Of a stretch of DNA of 8,391 nt, positions 6,810 to 8,391 are shown piece after piece. The position numbers and the translations under genes are program-made. The DNA lies in the NCBI GenBank assembly GCA_938033975.1, contig CALHKJ010000070.1:1-8391 (forward strand). The letters run 5' to 3'. This stretch comes from an uncultured Saprospiraceae bacterium (lineage in GTDB: Bacteria; Bacteroidota; Bacteroidia; Chitinophagales; Saprospiraceae). A model generated the notes under the pieces. It was given only the letters and a program-made list of their open reading frames with translations, was not told the DNA's origin and made no database searches. Within the stretch, counting starts at the first letter, position 1. Every line of letters begins with the position of its first letter.

Positions 6810-7943
6810 TTAAATACTTGATTCAGAGAAGGTAGTGATTGTCATTGTCTGATTATGTAACTCGCAGGGTGTGAATTCTTGAAAAGGAGCTAACTCACCA
6901 TAACTATAGAACCCTGAGATTACAGGTTTTTTTCCTAGCACATCTCGCACAGCTTCAATCTCTTCTTCTACCATTTGTTTTAAAACCAACCTACGCCCAA
7001 CACAACTTATAAGTAAAGCAAAATCTGCTTCTTGCACGTCTGAATTCTTTGTTTCTATTGCCGAATCTTCAGCTCCATTTATCAACCTATCGATGTTAGC
7101 TTTCATAAGCCTCACTGTAGAACCTTCTGGAATATTTCCTGCAAATGTCAAACTTGAATCATCTTCGTTTACTCCCAAAATGGTTCTTACCACTGGCCTT
7201 TGATCTCGTGTAGTTCGTAGACTCAATGGAAAAAGCAAACCAGAACCTGGAAGATCTTTAGCCTTTTCTCCTAAGTAAGATTTGTATAGCTCCAAGGCTG
7301 GTTTACCATCTAATTCGAATAGGATATTCTTCTCTGATTTGGTTACAGTTCTTTCCAAACCAAAACTATCCCAGCCGCCTTTTGAGCTATATGAAACATT
7401 TAATTTTTTACCATAAAGTCCAATAGCTACCACTTGGCCTTCATTAAATTGATCATTGGTAATAACAAAAGTTGACTTAAAATTATTTCCATCACCTGCT
7501 AAACCACCTGTCATAGGAATATATCTGTCAGAATTATCTCTAAGCCCTTTTACAAGATCAGCTCCATTAACTTGAAGGCCATCACTGAAAATCAAAACAT
7601 GAGTCAGATCAAGCGCATCAATCTGCTTGAATAAGCTTGCTCCTAGGTGATAACTATTATCATGATCATCTATGTTTTCAGTAACTACTTTATGAATGGT
7701 AGATTCAAATTGAATAGCATTCATAATTAAAGAATTATCAAGTACGTTTATGTCTTGAATCTCGCCTGATGTTGAGCATCCAGTAATACTTGTGTTTGGA
7801 TATAGTAATTTAAGTCTCGTAAGACTTTCTTGTAAATCTGGATATGTAGGAGATACAAACGCGATTATAATACTTGGCTCAAAACCAAAATCTAAATTAG
7901 CTAAGTCTTCACTTGAATATATAGTTTTCTGATCTACTAACAT
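6810..7943 (-). CDS. FIST-domain sensory protein (FIST_N plus FIST_C, NosP-like)
   Basis: The protein has 377 residues, the usual size of a stand-alone FIST protein, with no membrane segment. The FIST N-terminal domain covers about 20-215 (GCSTSGEI at 55-62, FSDGLQVNG at 119-127, TGGLAGDG at 145-152, GGWDSFG at 189-195). FIST_C covers about 216-360 (SCVGRRLVL at 313-321, GFYSYGEL at 344-351, CELHNQTMTIT at 360-370). FIST domains are small-ligand sensors. Some (NosP of Pseudomonas, Vibrio, Legionella) bind haem and nitric oxide and control the adjacent hybrid kinase NahK. The gene lies between the Hpt gene (3-base gap) and the hybrid kinase (9-base gap), the arrangement expected for a kinase regulator. 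Histidines are H84, H94, H99, H115 and H363; the last is in the conserved C-terminal motif shared by the wider family. I cannot tell from this whether haem is bound; an amino-acid or other ligand is possible. Confidence 0.93.
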   Translation of the reverse strand: MLVDQKTIYSSEDLANLDFGFEPSIIIAFVSPTYPDLQESLTRLKLLYPNTSITGCSTSGEIQDINVLDNSLIMNAIQFESTIHKVVTENIDDHDNSYHLGASLFKQIDALDLTHVLIFSDGLQVNGADLVKGLRDNSDRYIPMTGGLAGDGNNFKSTFVITNDQFNEGQVVAIGLYGKKLNVSYSSKGGWDSFGLERTVTKSEKNILFELDGKPALELYKSYLGEKAKDLPGSGLLFPLSLRTTRDQRPVVRTILGVNEDDSSLTFAGNIPEGSTVRLMKANIDRLINGAEDSAIETKNSDVQEADFALLISCVGRRLVLKQMVEEEIEAVRDVLGKKPVISGFYSYGELAPFQEFTPCELHNQTMTITTFSESSI

Positions 7944-7946
7944 GTA

Positions 7947-8339
7947 TTATGAATTTAAATATTGATTAATACGAGTATACTCTTCCTTAATACTTGGAAG
8001 TAAATTTTCAAATTGTATTAGAAAACTTGCATGTATTTGGTCCACTACATTTGACTTTTCTTTTGCAGCCTTTTCTAATTGCTCAAGTTTTTTATTTAAA
8101 CTTGAAGCTCCCACATACAAAAAATTGTTCTTTATTTTGTGAGATATAAAAGCAATCTGTTCGTAGTTATTATCATTGATTTCACTTTGTAGTTGATTCA
8201 ATTCGACAATTGTAACATCTAGAAATGATTCAAAAATATATTGTGCAAACTCAAGGTTCTGCCCGTAATTTTTAGAAAGAAATTCGCTATCCAATAAAGA
8301 GGAAAATTGAAATTCAATTTCTTTAGAATGGTGATTCAT
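7947..8339 (-). CDS. Stand-alone histidine phosphotransfer (Hpt) domain protein
   Basis: The protein has 130 residues with a predicted all-helical make-up, the size of a single Hpt domain (four-helix bundle). The phospho-acceptor motif is ISHKIKNNFLYVGASSL at 65-81, matching the family pattern H-x-[LI]-K-x5-6-G with H67 as the site, followed by the usual amphipathic helix (LNKKLEQLEKAAKEK). The ATG at 8339 is the only good start; the reading frame ends 3 bases before the FIST ATG, so the two genes are tightly coupled. It should take phosphate from the receiver of the hybrid kinase two genes downstream and give it to a response regulator not present here. The gene may be first in its operon, as tandem repeats rather than a gene lie directly upstream, but the window ends 52 bases beyond. 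Hpt proteins are poorly conserved in sequence, so the call rests on the motif, length and neighbours. Confidence 0.85.
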   Translation of the reverse strand: MNHHSKEIEFQFSSLLDSEFLSKNYGQNLEFAQYIFESFLDVTIVELNQLQSEINDNNYEQIAFISHKIKNNFLYVGASSLNKKLEQLEKAAKEKSNVVDQIHASFLIQFENLLPSIKEEYTRINQYLNS

Positions 8340-8358
8340 AAGCGTAGATATGTTTTTG

Positions 8359-8388
8359 ATATGGGACTCTTATATGGGACTCTTATAT
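8359..8388. repeat. 13-bp tandem direct repeat upstream of the Hpt gene
   Basis: The unit ATATGGGACTCTT is repeated exactly with a period of 13 bases over 30 bases (about 2.3 copies), starting 19 bases before the Hpt ATG on its upstream side. It may be a pair of regulator binding sites, a slippage duplication or an assembly-end artefact; more copies could lie beyond the window. Confidence 0.7.
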
Positions 8389-8391
8389 ATA

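Noticed and set aside
5236..6813. Several plus-strand reading frames opposite the hybrid kinase gene
   Set aside because: All are antisense to conserved kinase and receiver motifs and look like composition-driven shadows.
1..8391. CRISPR array, tRNA, rRNA, insertion sequence or phage element
   Set aside because: No regularly spaced repeats, cloverleaf-like sequence, transposase, integrase or phage gene was seen on either strand.

Overview
The window is AT-rich, tightly packed DNA from a member of the Bacteroidota, probably a marine or soil Cytophagales/Flavobacteriia-like organism. The main evidence is a C-terminal type IX secretion (Por) sorting domain on a secreted protein, a feature specific to this phylum. 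The lack of purine-rich ribosome binding sites, the A/T-rich leaders and the TAnnTTTG-type promoter element before the cold-shock gene agree with this. Genus and species cannot be read from the sequence.

Layout from left to right. (1) Bases 2-1621, plus strand: the 3' part of a large secreted protein with FG-GAP/VCBS repeats, an ASPIC/UnbV domain, SprB-like Ig modules and a T9SS tail; its start lies off the left edge. (2) Bases 1626-2929, minus strand: a three-gene operon of an ECF sigma factor, a small one-helix membrane protein (probable anti-sigma factor) and a His-containing periplasmic Spy/CpxP/CnrX-like protein. The set has the composition of the CnrH-CnrY-CnrX metal-sensing systems of proteobacteria. 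(3) Bases 3255-3449, plus strand: a single cold-shock protein with a U-rich leader and a strong intrinsic terminator. (4) Bases 3537-4712, minus strand: an MFS transporter of unknown substrate. (5) Bases 5037-8339, minus strand: a three-gene signalling operon in the order Hpt protein, FIST-domain sensor protein, PAS-containing hybrid histidine kinase.

How the genes probably work together. The operon at the right edge looks like a split phosphorelay. The FIST protein senses a small ligand and modulates the co-transcribed soluble hybrid kinase. The kinase passes phosphate from its own His to its own receiver Asp, and the stand-alone Hpt protein carries it to a response regulator that is not in the window. 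This resembles the NosP/NahK/HptB nitric-oxide pathway of gammaproteobacteria, but the ligand here is unknown. The sigma operon looks like an envelope or metal stress circuit in which the periplasmic protein controls sigma release through the membrane-bound small protein. The secreted FG-GAP protein, cold-shock protein and MFS transporter show no clear functional link to these circuits.

Two stretches longer than 300 bases have no gene: 2930-3254 (divergent promoter region) and 4713-5036 (end of the kinase operon and leader of the MFS gene). The short stretch beyond the Hpt start at the right edge carries a 13-bp tandem repeat.
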